Part shown: positions 42,227 through 50,288 of the stretch, in pieces
Layout: each line of letters opens with the position of its first letter
How positions within the stretch are numbered: position 1 is the stretch's first letter
NCBI RefSeq assembly: GCF_900112845.1
Contig: NZ_FONG01000035.1
Coordinates: forward strand, 1-50,869
Origin: Actinacidiphila alni
GTDB taxonomy: Bacteria; Actinomycetota; Actinomycetes; Streptomycetales; Streptomycetaceae
Reading direction: 5' to 3'
Length of the DNA: 50,869 bases
Made by a program: the position numbers and the translations under genes
Notes under the pieces: generated by a model
Seen by the model: only the letters and a program-made list of their open reading frames with translations
The model's database searches: none
What the model was told of the DNA's origin: nothing

Positions 42227-43089
42227 CCGTCCGGGTTGGCGCGGGCGTCGGCGGTGCCGTGGTGGGCCAGGGCGATCGAGTGGACGATGGCCAGGCCGAG
42301 GCCGTGGCCCGCGCGGTCGCTGGCGATGCGTGAGCGCTGCCGGTAGAAGGGCTCGAAGAGCCGCTCCGTGGTCTCGGCGTCCACCTGCGGCCCGGTGTTC
42401 TCGACCTCGAGGACGATCACGCCTTCCCCGTGCGGGCTGTCGCGGTGCACGGCGATCTCCATCCGGCCGCCCGGGTGGTTGTAGGTGATCGCGTTGTCCA
42501 GGAGATTGGCGACCAGGCGGCCGAGGAGCGCCGCATTGCCGCCGACCGCGCAGCCGGTCTCGGTGTCGGCCTCGACGGTGATTCCGCGCTCGGTGGCGGC
42601 GGTGGTCCGTTCCGCGGCGCCGTGCCGCGCGATCCGGCCGAGGTCCACGGGCGCGCTGTCGAACGGCACGTGTTCGGCGCGGGCCAGTTCCAGCAGGGCC
42701 TGGACGACGGCGATATTGCGTTCGTTGGTCTCCACCAGCATCGGGGTCAGCTCGGCGAGTTCGGATCCGCCGGGTTCCCGGGCGGCGACCTGGAGGACGG
42801 CCCTCGTGGTGGCGAGCGGAGTGAGCGCGGTCGGGCTCGGGCTCGGGTACGGCGTGGGCCGGGGCGTGGTGGAGGGCGGCGGAAATGGCGGCGCGGGCAC
42901 CGACGGGGTCCTGCCTGGCGGTTCCGTCGGTGGACCGGCGGCGGGGCCGAGTTCGTAGGCGGGGACGTAGCGGATGCCGATGTGGATGATGGCGACCATC
43001 AGCGCGGCGACCACCGCGAGGGCGCCCGCGAAGCCGGCGAAGAGGCGGCCGTGGATGCCGAGGGTACGGCGCCGCCCGGGGCGGGTCAC
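42184..43089 (-). CDS. Degenerate sensor histidine kinase lacking the phospho-acceptor His
   Basis: A 301-residue product starting at a GTG that overlaps the regulator stop. One membrane span (about 17-37) is followed, where periplasmic domain, second span and HAMP should be, by a 35-residue Pro/Thr/Ser linker (about 53-87). The dimerisation helix begins TALTPLATTRAVLQV, which resembles HELRTPLATTRAVL with His and preceding residues lost. The ATPase boxes remain: NLLDNAITYN, LFEPFYRQR, HGLGLAIVHS. It probably cannot autophosphorylate. It is either a pseudogene that kept its frame or a noncatalytic remnant; its partner regulator is also truncated. Confidence 0.7.
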   Translation of the reverse strand: MTRPGRRRTLGIHGRLFAGFAGALAVVAALMVAIIHIGIRYVPAYELGPAAGPPTEPPGRTPSVPAPPFPPPSTTPRPTPYPSPSPTALTPLATTRAVLQVAAREPGGSELAELTPMLVETNERNIAVVQALLELARAEHVPFDSAPVDLGRIARHGAAERTTAATERGITVEADTETGCAVGGNAALLGRLVANLLDNAITYNHPGGRMEIAVHRDSPHGEGVIVLEVENTGPQVDAETTERLFEPFYRQRSRIASDRAGHGLGLAIVHSIALAHHGTADARANPDGGLTVRVELPPATA

Positions 43090-43330
43090 CGGCTGCCGAG
43101 GTAGTAGCCGGCGCCGGTCGCGGTGTGCACGAGCTGCGGGGTGCCGAGCTTTCTGCGCAGGGTGTGAATGACCAGGCGGACCGCGTTGGTGAACGGGTCG
43201 GCGTGTTCGTCCCAGCCCTTCTCCAGCAGATGTTCGGCGCTGAGGACCGCGCCGTCGGCGCGCATCAGCAGTTCCAGAACGGCGCATTCCTTCGGGGCCA
43301 GCCGCACCCGGCCCCGGGCCAGCAGCGGGA
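43086..43330 (-). pseudogene. Truncated OmpR-type response regulator, DNA-binding domain only
   Basis: The last 80 residues form the winged-helix domain (APKECAVLELLMRADGAVLS, FTNAVRLVIHTLRRKLGTP, TATGAGYYLGSR). The receiver domain is absent: upstream of about 43330 the frame runs on to 43547 but encodes nothing recognisable and lies antisense to an ABC permease fragment. It is coupled to the kinase by a GTGA overlap, as in intact two-component operons. The junction near 43330 looks like a deletion breakpoint. Confidence 0.75.
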
Positions 43331-43334
43331 CGAC

Positions 43335-43565
43335 CGGCCGCTGGACTTCGTCGTCACGGGTGTCTACAGGAGCGGCACCGCCGACACCGGCCAGTACGTG
43401 CCGGCGATGATGGACCCGGCGAACCGGATCTACGTCACCGCCGACGGCGCCAGCAGGCTGCTCGGCAACGGCACGGGCAGGGACGGCGTCGTCAAGACGG
43501 CCACCCTCACCCTCCGAGACCCGGGCGACCTCGACCGGCTCAGGCACGCCGCGAAGGCGGCGCTC
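43335..43565 (+). pseudogene. ABC permease (MacB/FtsX-type) extracellular-domain fragment
   Basis: About 77 residues: RPLDFVVTGVYRSGTADTGQ, NRIYVTADGASRLL and KTATLTLRDPGDLDRLRHAAKAA. This resembles the extracellular domain of MacB/FtsX-like antibiotic or peptide exporters. No start, membrane spans or end are present. It begins at the point where the regulator relic stops and ends where the ATPase fragment begins in another frame. Confidence 0.6.
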
Positions 43566-43813
43566 GCGCCCTCGCCTGCGAGGTGGACATTCTCTTCGCC
43601 GACGAGCCGGCCGGCCGCCTCGATCACGAGACCGCGGCCGACATCGTCGCCGTCTTCCGCCGGCTCGCGCGCGACGAGGGCACGTGCGTCTTCACCGTCA
43701 CGCACTCGCAGCAGGTCGCCGCCACCGCGTACGAGGTGCTGCGGCTGAAGCGGGGCAATCTCAGCCGTCAGTCGCGCGGTGCGCCGGCACATGGACGTGG
43801 ACGGTGTCCATGA
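43562..43813 (+). pseudogene. ABC ATPase C-terminal fragment
   Basis: The frame reads ARALACEVDILFADEPAGRLD, that is the signature-to-Walker-B region (DILFADEP), then ETAADIVAVFRRLARDEGT, the H-loop VFTVTHS and VLRLKRGNL, the usual end of LolD/MacB-type ATPases. The Walker A half is missing. It follows the permease fragment directly, in the reverse of the usual ATPase-permease order, so the two were brought together by deletion or rearrangement. The frame then overlaps the end of the DUF190 gene. Confidence 0.75.
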
Positions 43814-44111
43814 CGGCGACGCCGGGCACGGCGAGGATGTCGTCGAGGTCGGCGAGGAAGTCGCGCAGCCGCTGTTCCTCGGCGATGAGGACGACCGCGA
43901 CGGGTGTGCGGTCGCGCAGCCGGGACGGGTGCTCCTGGTGGACGTGCAGGTGTCCGCCGAAGCCCTCGATCGCCGCGAGGGCGCTGGCCCCCGGCAGGCC
44001 GGCCCGGCGGGCGCGGTGCACGATCTCGGCGTGGACGGGCCGGTGGTGCCATATGGCGCCACCGGTCAGGTGGACGGTCAGTCGCGCGGCGGGACCCGCG
44101 GGAAGGCTCAT
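43761..44111 (-). CDS. DUF190 protein, second of a tandem pair
   Basis: A 116-residue PII-like ferredoxin-fold protein: ARLTVHLTGGAIWHHRPVHAEIV, GLPGASALAAIEGFGG and TPVAVVLIAEEQRLRDFLADL, the DUF190 pattern. Its ATG overlaps the stop of the first copy as ATGA. DUF190 genes often sit beside the CrcB fluoride channel, but no CrcB gene is visible here. The role is unknown. The 3-prime end overlaps the ATPase relic on the other strand by about 50 bases. Confidence 0.85.
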   Translation of the reverse strand: MSLPAGPAARLTVHLTGGAIWHHRPVHAEIVHRARRAGLPGASALAAIEGFGGHLHVHQEHPSRLRDRTPVAVVLIAEEQRLRDFLADLDDILAVPGVAVMDTVHVHVPAHRATDG

Positions 44112-44464
44112 CGCTTCTCCTCGCGGTCGCCTGCGTCGTGGACGTGGCGGACCACCTCGACCTGGTCGAGAGCGGTCACACCGCCGATGCCGAGGTCGTC
44201 GAGCCGCGGCAGGAACGCCCTGACCGCTTCCTCGGTGTCGACGATGACGACGGCCACCGGCAGGTCCTCGCTCAGTGACAGCAGCCGGTTGGTGTGCGCG
44301 ACGGAGGAGGCACCGTATCCCTCGATGCCGCGGAAGACGGCCGCTCCGGCGAGACCGGCCTGTCGCGCGCGCTGCACGATCTCGTTGAACAGGGGCCTGT
44401 GCCGCCAGGTGTCGCTCTCGTTGACGATGATGGTGACCCGTAGGGCGGGTCCTGTGACCTTCAC
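44108..44464 (-). CDS. DUF190 protein, first of a tandem pair
   Basis: A 118-residue DUF190 protein (ALRVTIIVNESDTWRHRPLFNEIV, GLAGAAVFRGIEGYGAS, DLPVAVVIVDTEEAVRAFLPRL). It starts at GTG with GGAGG seven bases upstream; an open frame extends to 44644 but is poorly conserved. The two copies share about the same fold and length and look like an old duplication. The 209 bases upstream hold no other gene and no recognisable fluoride riboswitch. Confidence 0.85.
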   Translation of the reverse strand: MKVTGPALRVTIIVNESDTWRHRPLFNEIVQRARQAGLAGAAVFRGIEGYGASSVAHTNRLLSLSEDLPVAVVIVDTEEAVRAFLPRLDDLGIGGVTALDQVEVVRHVHDAGDREEKR

Positions 44465-44673
44465 TGGTGCCTCCGTTCGACGGAGCGCCGGCCGCGGCGC
44501 CGGCCCGATCCGCATCGCCGCCCGGGGTGACCGGGGCGGCGGGTGCCACCAGAATCCCGCTGCCACGCCCTTGTACCCACCAGGCGCGGCGGACGTCATC
44601 CGAGGTGGAATCGGAACGACGACCGCCTCCGGTCGCCCGCGCACGTCTCGGGTGCGTCCCGACGTTCGCCGTA

Positions 44674-44973
44674 CTACTCGCTCGGCGAGCCGGGCGTATG
44701 CCGGCCAGGTCGGGAATTGCGCGGTGCCGGGCCGTAACCGCCTTCCGGAGCAGGGGCACGGCTGCGGTGACGCAGCCGCCGCAGGCGCGCGGTCAGCAGC
44801 CTGATCACCGGCGTCCGCTGACGATGGGCGCTCTCGTACCGGACGAGCTGCTCCAGCTCGTCCTCCTCCATCGCCCCGATGCTTCCTTCGATGCTCACCC
44901 GCGGGAGATGGTCATAATCGTTCAGCGGGAGATCTTCCTGATCAGCGACTTTTCTCTGACGCTCGTCCGGCAT
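44674..44973 (-). CDS. Small conserved protein, DUF8129-like
   Basis: A 99-residue soluble protein with EDLPLNDYDHLPRVSIEGSI, then MEEDELEQLVRYESAHRQRTPVIRLLTARLRRL. This pattern (LPLPDYD..., ...LLxYExxHxxRPPVLxxLxxRL) is found in many actinobacterial small proteins at the DUF8129 domain. The start MPDERQRKVADQ at 44973 is chosen because the domain follows it; there is no strong ribosome site. Function unknown. The C-terminal 25 residues are basic and variable. Confidence 0.6.
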   Translation of the reverse strand: MPDERQRKVADQEDLPLNDYDHLPRVSIEGSIGAMEEDELEQLVRYESAHRQRTPVIRLLTARLRRLRHRSRAPAPEGGYGPAPRNSRPGRHTPGSPSE

Positions 44974-45187
44974 ACCGCCGTCACCCCCAATGATGTCGTG
45001 GTGCCGGATGCCCTCAGCAGAGCAGGTCAAACAGGCGTACGAACGATGAGGTCGGCCGCTGCTGTGTCCAGGTCTCTATGGGCCGCAGGGGCGGGAGCCG
45101 GGTTCGGCGGGGTCGACCCGTCCGCGAGCGATGGCGGTCGCGCCGACGGGTAGTCGCTTCGTACCGTTCGATCGTGTGGGAGGCGTT

Positions 45188-46393
45188 ATGTCGGCACAGG
45201 AGCTGTACGGCGATGTCGAGCGCGAGGTGGACGCCCACGGCGGCCGCCTGTGGCAGGTGGCGCTTCGGCTGCACGAGCACCCCGAACTCGCCTATGCGGA
45301 GCACGACGCCGCGCGGCTCCTCACCGGCGAGCTGACCGGCGCCGATTTCGACGTCACCATGGGCGTGGCCGACATGCCGACCGCATTCGTGGGGCGAGGC
45401 GGTTCGGGACGGCCGACGGTGGCTCTGCTCATGGAGTACGACGCCCTGCCCGGACTCGGCCACGCCTGTGGCCACAATCTGATCGCCGCGGCCGGGCTGG
45501 GCGCGGCGATCGCCGCTCACACGGTGGCCGCACGATACGGGGTGCCGGGCACGGTGCTCGCGGTCGGCACGCCCGCGGAGGAGGACGGCGGGGGCAAGGT
45601 CGCCGAAGTCTCGGCGGGCGTCTTCGATGACGTGGACGCCGCCCTGATGGTGCACCCGGGCGTACGGAACCAGATACGGGCGCCGCTGACGGCGCAGGTT
45701 CAGGTCCGGGCGCGTTTCCACGGGCGGGCCGCGCATCCCACCGGAAACCCCGGAGAGGGTATTGATGCCCTCGCCGCACTGGTGGAGACCTTCAACCTGC
45801 TCGGCGCGGTCGGCCGCCGGTTTCCGGCCGGGTCGCATGTGCAGGGGATCGTCGTCGACGGCGGCACGGCCACGAACATCGTCCCCGACCACGCGGAAGG
45901 GCTGTTCGGCTGCCGGGGGCTCACGACGAGCGCCCTGGACGATGTCGTCGCCGACGTCACCCGGTGCGCGCAGGCCGCGGCGGCAGGTCTCGGTGCGAGC
46001 GTCGAAGTGGACCGGGTGGGCAACGGGTACCGGCATTTCAGCGACAGCACGCCACTGTCCGCCCGGTTCGCCCAGCACATCAGCCGCAGCGGCATCACCT
46101 TGACCGACTCTGAGCCGAACACCTACCTCGGTTCGTCCGACATCGGCGATGTCAGCGGAAAGGTGCCGGCGATCCACCCCTTCGTCGCGATCATGGACTC
46201 CGACGGGTCCGACCACACCGCCGCGTTCGCCGCGGCTGCGGCAAGCGACCGCGGTCGCCGGGCGATGCTGGCGTCCGCTAAGGCCCTCGCCTGCCTGGCC
46301 GTCGACATCCTGCTGGAGGAGAACGTGAGGGACGAGGCATGGGCATGCCTTCGGGCCGAGGTGCGGGCCGCCCCGGCCCGAACCGGGGTGTGA
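45188..46393 (+). CDS. M20-family amidohydrolase
   Basis: A 401-residue cytoplasmic enzyme with the M20D (AmhX/AbgB-like) layout: LRLHEHPELAYAEHDAARLL, MEYDALPGLGHACGHNL with metal ligands, PAEEDGGGK and MVHPGVRNQ, a dimerisation domain with FHGRAAHPTGNPGEGIDALAA and the final SSDIGDVSGKVPAIHPF. It probably cleaves an N-acyl or aminobenzoyl-type amide; the substrate is unknown. GGAGG five bases upstream of the ATG fixes the start. It stands alone between divergent and convergent neighbours. Confidence 0.9.
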   Translation: MSAQELYGDVEREVDAHGGRLWQVALRLHEHPELAYAEHDAARLLTGELTGADFDVTMGVADMPTAFVGRGGSGRPTVALLMEYDALPGLGHACGHNLIAAAGLGAAIAAHTVAARYGVPGTVLAVGTPAEEDGGGKVAEVSAGVFDDVDAALMVHPGVRNQIRAPLTAQVQVRARFHGRAAHPTGNPGEGIDALAALVETFNLLGAVGRRFPAGSHVQGIVVDGGTATNIVPDHAEGLFGCRGLTTSALDDVVADVTRCAQAAAAGLGASVEVDRVGNGYRHFSDSTPLSARFAQHISRSGITLTDSEPNTYLGSSDIGDVSGKVPAIHPFVAIMDSDGSDHTAAFAAAAASDRGRRAMLASAKALACLAVDILLEENVRDEAWACLRAEVRAAPARTGV

Positions 46394-46424
46394 GCACGGC
46401 ATCGGCCGGGGCCTCCCGCAGCGG

Positions 46425-46898
46425 CTATTTCCTGGCGCTCTGCACGGCCAGCGGGTCCCGCGGTGCCTCGGTCTTCGCCGCTTCCATCCGTTCGCCGAGG
46501 TCCTTGAGCCGATTGCGGCCCATGGCTTTGCGCACCTCGGGGAACCACTCCTTCTCCTCCTCCTCGACGTGGTGCCGCACGTTCTCGATGAGAACGGTCA
46601 TCTTCGCGTCGAAACGCTCGTCCGACGCGTCGAGGCCGGCCAGCTCCGACAGCATCCACACCACGACGTGATGTTCCTCGACGCTCTCCAGGACGTGATC
46701 CTTCGTATCGGGCGCCGCTTCCCTGGCGGCGGGATAGAAGATCTCCTCCTCGATGAACGCGTGGACGGTCAGCTCCTCGATCACCTGGCCCGCGATCTTC
46801 TTCTTCGTCTTGACCGCGTTGTCGCCCGCGGCCTCGAACTTCTTGAACAGCTTCTCCACCGTCTTGTGGTCTTCCTTGAGCAGAACGATCGCGTCCAC
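46425..46898 (-). CDS. Hemerythrin-domain protein
   Basis: A 157-residue four-helix protein starting at GTG (AGGAG six bases upstream) with VLLKEDHKTVEKLFKKF, HAFIEEEIFYPAAREA, EEHHVVVWML and ENVRHHVEEEEKEWFPEVRK. The His and Glu positions fit a non-haem diiron oxygen- or NO-binding centre. It is soluble with no attached signalling domain. It converges on the M20 gene with 31 bases between stops. Confidence 0.9.
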   Translation of the reverse strand: MDAIVLLKEDHKTVEKLFKKFEAAGDNAVKTKKKIAGQVIEELTVHAFIEEEIFYPAAREAAPDTKDHVLESVEEHHVVVWMLSELAGLDASDERFDAKMTVLIENVRHHVEEEEKEWFPEVRKAMGRNRLKDLGERMEAAKTEAPRDPLAVQSARK

Positions 46899-47086
46899 GA
46901 CAACTCCTGACGAAGCGGGCCCGGCGAGAAACCGGCTGCAGTCCTCCCTTCCCCCGATCCCCCGAAACCTCTCACCCGGCGGAACTGATGCCGCCCCCAT
47001 GCCTGACCGCTTTCCGGGTACTCGGTCCGCAAGGGGCACGTAATGAGTGCCGAAGAATGCCGCCATCGACAAGAGAAGGACAAGCT

Positions 47087-47215
47087 GTGCTCAAGGCCAT
47101 CGCTGATGTACTGGGAAAGATCGGCAGTGCCATCGCCACTGTCGTCACGCTGCCTTTCCGTGCCGTCGCCCGTCTCTTCGGCGGCGCGTCCGACTCCGCC
47201 CACGGCCACCACTGA
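47087..47215 (+). CDS. LPFR-motif small protein
   Basis: A 42-residue protein starting at GTG with AAGGA six bases upstream: LKAIADVLGKIGSAIATVVT, then LPFRAVARLFGGASDSAHGHH. The amphipathic helix, the LPFR motif and the His end match a family of small Streptomyces proteins named for that motif; its function is unknown, and membrane association is plausible. It lies in the 188-base gap after the divergent hemerythrin gene and 15 bases before the next gene, so it may be cotranscribed with it. Confidence 0.75.
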   Translation: MLKAIADVLGKIGSAIATVVTLPFRAVARLFGGASDSAHGHH

Positions 47216-47230
47216 CAACCCCGCCGACTG

Positions 47231-48367
47231 GTGAGCATGACGACAGGCGTGACGCTCGGGGTGGAGGAAGAATTTCTGCTGCTCGACCGCCGGACCGCGC
47301 TACCGGTGCCGCGCGTCGGCCGACTCCAAGCGGCAGCAGACAAAGAGCCGCGGCTGGAACACGGGGACGTCGACAGTGAACTGCTGCAGGCCCTGGCGGA
47401 AGTCGCGACCCCCGTCTGTTCCGATCTTGGGGAGGTCGCCGCGCATCTGGGGCGGTTCCGGCAATCGCTGAGTGCCGCGGCACGCCGGGTCGGCTGCCGG
47501 CTGGCCTCAACCGGCAGTGCGCCCCTCATGGCCGAAGCGGCCGTGCCCGTGACGGGCACGCGGCGGTACCGGGAGATGCGTGCGGACGCGGCACGGCTGG
47601 TGGATGAGCAGCTGATCTGCGGCATGCACATACATGTCGCTGTTCCTGACCGCCAGGCGGGAGCCGCCGCGCTCGGCCGGCTGCGGCCGTGGCTGCCGGC
47701 GCTCGTGGCCCTGGGCGCCAACTCGCCGTTCTGGGACGGACATGACACCGGCTTCGCCAGCTGGCGCACCGTCGTCTTCGGCCGGTGGCCGGTCAGCGGG
47801 CCTCTCCCCTTCTTCTCCGGCGCCCACGCCTACGAGGAGTCGGTGGCCGCTTTGCTGGGCAGCGGAGTGATCACGGACCGGCACCAGCTCTATTGGCATG
47901 CCAGGCTGTCCGAGGAATACCCGACTCTGGAAGTGCGGGCGCCCGACGTGCAGCTGGACGTCCCGAGCGCCGTCACACTCGCGGGCATCGCCCGCGGACT
48001 GGTCGTGACCGCGCTGCGCGAGGACTCCCGGGGAATCCGCCCACTGGACCCGCCGGCCGCCCTCCTCCAAGCAACAAGCTGGCACGCCGCCCGCCATGGG
48101 CTGACCGCCGACCTGGTGGACCCGCGCACCGGCACCCCCTTCCCGGCAGCCGACGTGATCGACGCCCTGCTCGACCGCATCACACCCGCTCTCAAAGAAC
48201 TCGGCGATGTCGAGCGGGTGACAGCGGGAGTCCAGCAGCTGATCACCGGCGGCACCGGGGCGGAAAGGCAGCGGGCCGCGCTCGCTCACGGCGGTACGGA
48301 GAACCTGCTCGACCTCATCGCGCCCGAGGCACCCGAGCCGAACGAGACGGCACGACCCGAAAACTAG
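47231..48367 (+). CDS. YbdK-type carboxylate-amine ligase (GCS2 family)
   Basis: A 378-residue protein, or 376 from the ATG two codons later. It starts with the hallmark TLGVEEEFLLLD, then EPRLEHGDVDSELLQALAEV, GTRRYREMRAD, QLICGMHIHVAVPD and SEEYPTLEVRAPDVQLDV. The family comprises the weak glutamate-cysteine ligase-like enzymes of the YbdK/EgtA group, which join a carboxylate to an amine with ATP; the true substrate is usually unknown. No EgtB-E ergothioneine genes are near, so an EgtA role is not supported. Confidence 0.87.
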   Translation: MSMTTGVTLGVEEEFLLLDRRTALPVPRVGRLQAAADKEPRLEHGDVDSELLQALAEVATPVCSDLGEVAAHLGRFRQSLSAAARRVGCRLASTGSAPLMAEAAVPVTGTRRYREMRADAARLVDEQLICGMHIHVAVPDRQAGAAALGRLRPWLPALVALGANSPFWDGHDTGFASWRTVVFGRWPVSGPLPFFSGAHAYEESVAALLGSGVITDRHQLYWHARLSEEYPTLEVRAPDVQLDVPSAVTLAGIARGLVVTALREDSRGIRPLDPPAALLQATSWHAARHGLTADLVDPRTGTPFPAADVIDALLDRITPALKELGDVERVTAGVQQLITGGTGAERQRAALAHGGTENLLDLIAPEAPEPNETARPEN

Positions 48368-48475
48368 TCCCGCAATATGTCGGGCACCCACGGCGACGAA
48401 TTTCCAGATCCGCGACGGCAAGGCCCGGATGCGCGCCGGGGCGAGACTCCAGCGCGGCGGATGGCCGCCCGCCTG

Positions 48476-48802
48476 TCAGCGGCCCAGCGCTTTACGGAGT
48501 TCCTGCTTGTTCATACGGGAGCGGCCCTCGATGTTCTTCCTCTTGGCCTCCTCGTAGAGCTGGTCCCGGGTGGGGCCCTGGGCGCCCTGGTGGGAGCGCT
48601 CGCCGCCGCGCTGGGAGGCGGACTTCGGGTCCTTGGTGGACGTGCGGCTCGCGTTCTTGGACTCCCCGGAACGGGCGCGTTCCTTGTTCACGGTCCGCGC
48701 CGCGATCTCCTTTGCCCGGCCCTCGGACTCGCCGCGTTTCTTCGCGCTTTCCTTGATGTGTCCGTACTGCCGTTCCCGCTTGGAACTGGATCCTGCAGGC
48801 AT
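48476..48802 (-). CDS. Rho-N-domain protein (Streptomyces 'plasmid stabilization' type)
   Basis: A 108-residue very basic protein starting MPAGSSSKRERQYGHIKESAKKRG with AAGGAG eight bases upstream. The middle is a charged low-complexity region, and the C-terminus TRDQLYEEAKRKNIEGRSRM followed by NKQELRKAL resembles a Rho termination factor N-terminal (SAP-like) motif, which binds nucleic acids. Homologues are often annotated as plasmid stabilization proteins without evidence. It is likely a small nucleic-acid-associated protein. An open frame to 49219 is not real. Confidence 0.85.
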   Translation of the reverse strand: MPAGSSSKRERQYGHIKESAKKRGESEGRAKEIAARTVNKERARSGESKNASRTSTKDPKSASQRGGERSHQGAQGPTRDQLYEEAKRKNIEGRSRMNKQELRKALGR

Positions 48803-49083
48803 GGTCGCGCTCCTTCTCGCCGGGCCTTCCCTGCCGGCGTGTCCGGCGGGGAGTTTCCGAGTTCCCACCTCACGGCATTCCAGTCCCGGCGGCCACCTGT
48901 GTACGCCCATCGGCGTCCGTGCGTGCTGTGATCCACCGGACGGGGAGCCGCCGGTGGCCTGCCGTCGCCGTCCGCGGAAGCGAACCGCCCTGCGTCCGCT
49001 GGGCAGGGAGGGCAGAAGAGAGGAATCGACGTTGCGACGGCACGCAAGAGCGGAGCCCGAGCCGGATCGGACGGAGGCAGCAG

Positions 49084-49950
49084 GTGTTCGAAGGGTTTCA
49101 GGACAAGCACGTCGGCGTCGGTGAAGCATCGGTGTTCGTGCGCTTCGGTGGTGACGGGCCGCCGGTGGTGCTGCTGCACGGCCATCCCCGTACGTCGGCC
49201 ACCTGGCACCGCGTCGCACCGCGGCTCATGGCCGCCGGCCGCACGGTGGTCTGCCCCGACCTTCGCGGCTACGGCCGCTCCCGCGGGCCGCGCTTCACAG
49301 CGGATCACACCGGCTACTGCAAACGGGCCGTCGCCGCGGACATCGTGGCCGTCATGCGCGATCTCGGGCATCGGCGGTTCGCGGTCGTCGGGCACGACCG
49401 AGGGGGCGCCGTGGCGCTGCGTCTCGCGCTCGACCACCCCGACGCCGTCACCCACGCGGTGTTCCTGGACTGCCTGCCGGTCAGCGAACACCTGTCGCGG
49501 ATCACCGCGACGTTCGCCACGCAGTGGTGGCACTGGTTCTTCTTCGCGCAGCCAGGCATCCCCGAACGGGTGATCAACGCCGACCCCGACAGCTGGTACC
49601 ACGCAGATCCCGAGACGATGGGCCGGGAGAACTACCAGGAGTTCCGGCGGGCCACCCGTGATCCCGATGTGGTGCGGGCCATGCTGGAGGATTACCGCGC
49701 CGGTCTGACCCTCGACCGGAAACACGAGGAAGCCGACCGAGAGGCCGGCACACGCGTCCGCTGTCCGGCGCTGATGCTCTGGTCACTCCAGGACGATCTG
49801 GAAGATCTCTACGGCGACCCCCTCGCGATCTGGCGCAACTGGGCCACCGACGTCCACGGCCACGGCATCGACTCCGGACACCACGTGGCAGAACAGGCCC
49901 CCGCCGCCCTGACCTCCGCCCTCGCGGACTTCCTGCCACGAGCGCGCTGA
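49084..49950 (+). CDS. Alpha/beta hydrolase, haloacetate-dehalogenase-like
   Basis: A 288-residue protein starting at GTG with GGAGG upstream. Nucleophile Asp105 lies in VVGHDRGGAVALRLALDHP, the oxyanion region is HGHPRTSATW, PDLRGYGRS follows and His near the end in DSGHHVAEQAP. The nucleophile is Asp and not Ser, and WHWFFFAQPGIPERVI matches the halide-pocket segment of fluoroacetate and haloacetate dehalogenases. It may hydrolyse haloacetates or act as an epoxide-type hydrolase. The 281 bases before it hold no other gene. Confidence 0.87.
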   Translation: MFEGFQDKHVGVGEASVFVRFGGDGPPVVLLHGHPRTSATWHRVAPRLMAAGRTVVCPDLRGYGRSRGPRFTADHTGYCKRAVAADIVAVMRDLGHRRFAVVGHDRGGAVALRLALDHPDAVTHAVFLDCLPVSEHLSRITATFATQWWHWFFFAQPGIPERVINADPDSWYHADPETMGRENYQEFRRATRDPDVVRAMLEDYRAGLTLDRKHEEADREAGTRVRCPALMLWSLQDDLEDLYGDPLAIWRNWATDVHGHGIDSGHHVAEQAPAALTSALADFLPRAR

Positions 49951-49962
49951 CCCGAGGGTCCG

Positions 49963-50250
49963 TCACCGGCACGCGGGCGCCGAGGGCAGTTCGCCAGCGA
50001 CGGTGGCCCGGACGATCGCCTCGGTGAAGCGCTCCATGCCGAACAACGTCCCGTCGGTCATCCGCGCTTCGGTGACGCCGTCGGTGTACAGCAGGACGCG
50101 GCCGCCGGGCAGGAGCCTGGTCTCGTTGATCTGCCGTGGTCCCGCGCCCAGTTGGGCCGCGATGCCGAGCGGCGGTTGAGGCGGGCTCGCGAGTGCGTCC
50201 GGGACCACCTGGTGGTTGCGGATCAGCAGCGGCGGCGGGCGGGGCGCGAA
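49963..50250 (-). pseudogene. Truncated SpoIIE/PP2C-type phosphatase
   Basis: Only about 95 residues are recognisable: PPPLLIRNHQVVPDAL, PPLGIAAQLGAGPRQINETRLLPGGRVLLYTDGVTEARM and FGMERFTEAIVRATV. This is the C-terminal third of the PPM phosphatase domain found in anti-sigma regulatory proteins, without the metal-binding N-terminal half. The last 20-30 residues of the normal domain also appear missing. The frame upstream of 50250 is open to 50646 but lies over the STAS gene and encodes nothing similar. It is most likely a decayed fragment. Confidence 0.7.
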
Positions 50251-50288
50251 CGTTTTGCCGGCCCGTCGACCGCAGTGCCGTCCTGGTG

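Noticed and set aside
44465..44673. Possible fluoride riboswitch upstream of the DUF190 pair
   Set aside because: I could not find the conserved pseudoknot segments of the crcB motif; only GC-rich repeats are present.
47231..48367. EgtA (ergothioneine gamma-glutamylcysteine synthetase)
   Set aside because: The fold fits the GCS2 family but no egtB, egtC, egtD or egtE genes are adjacent, so only the broad family is called.
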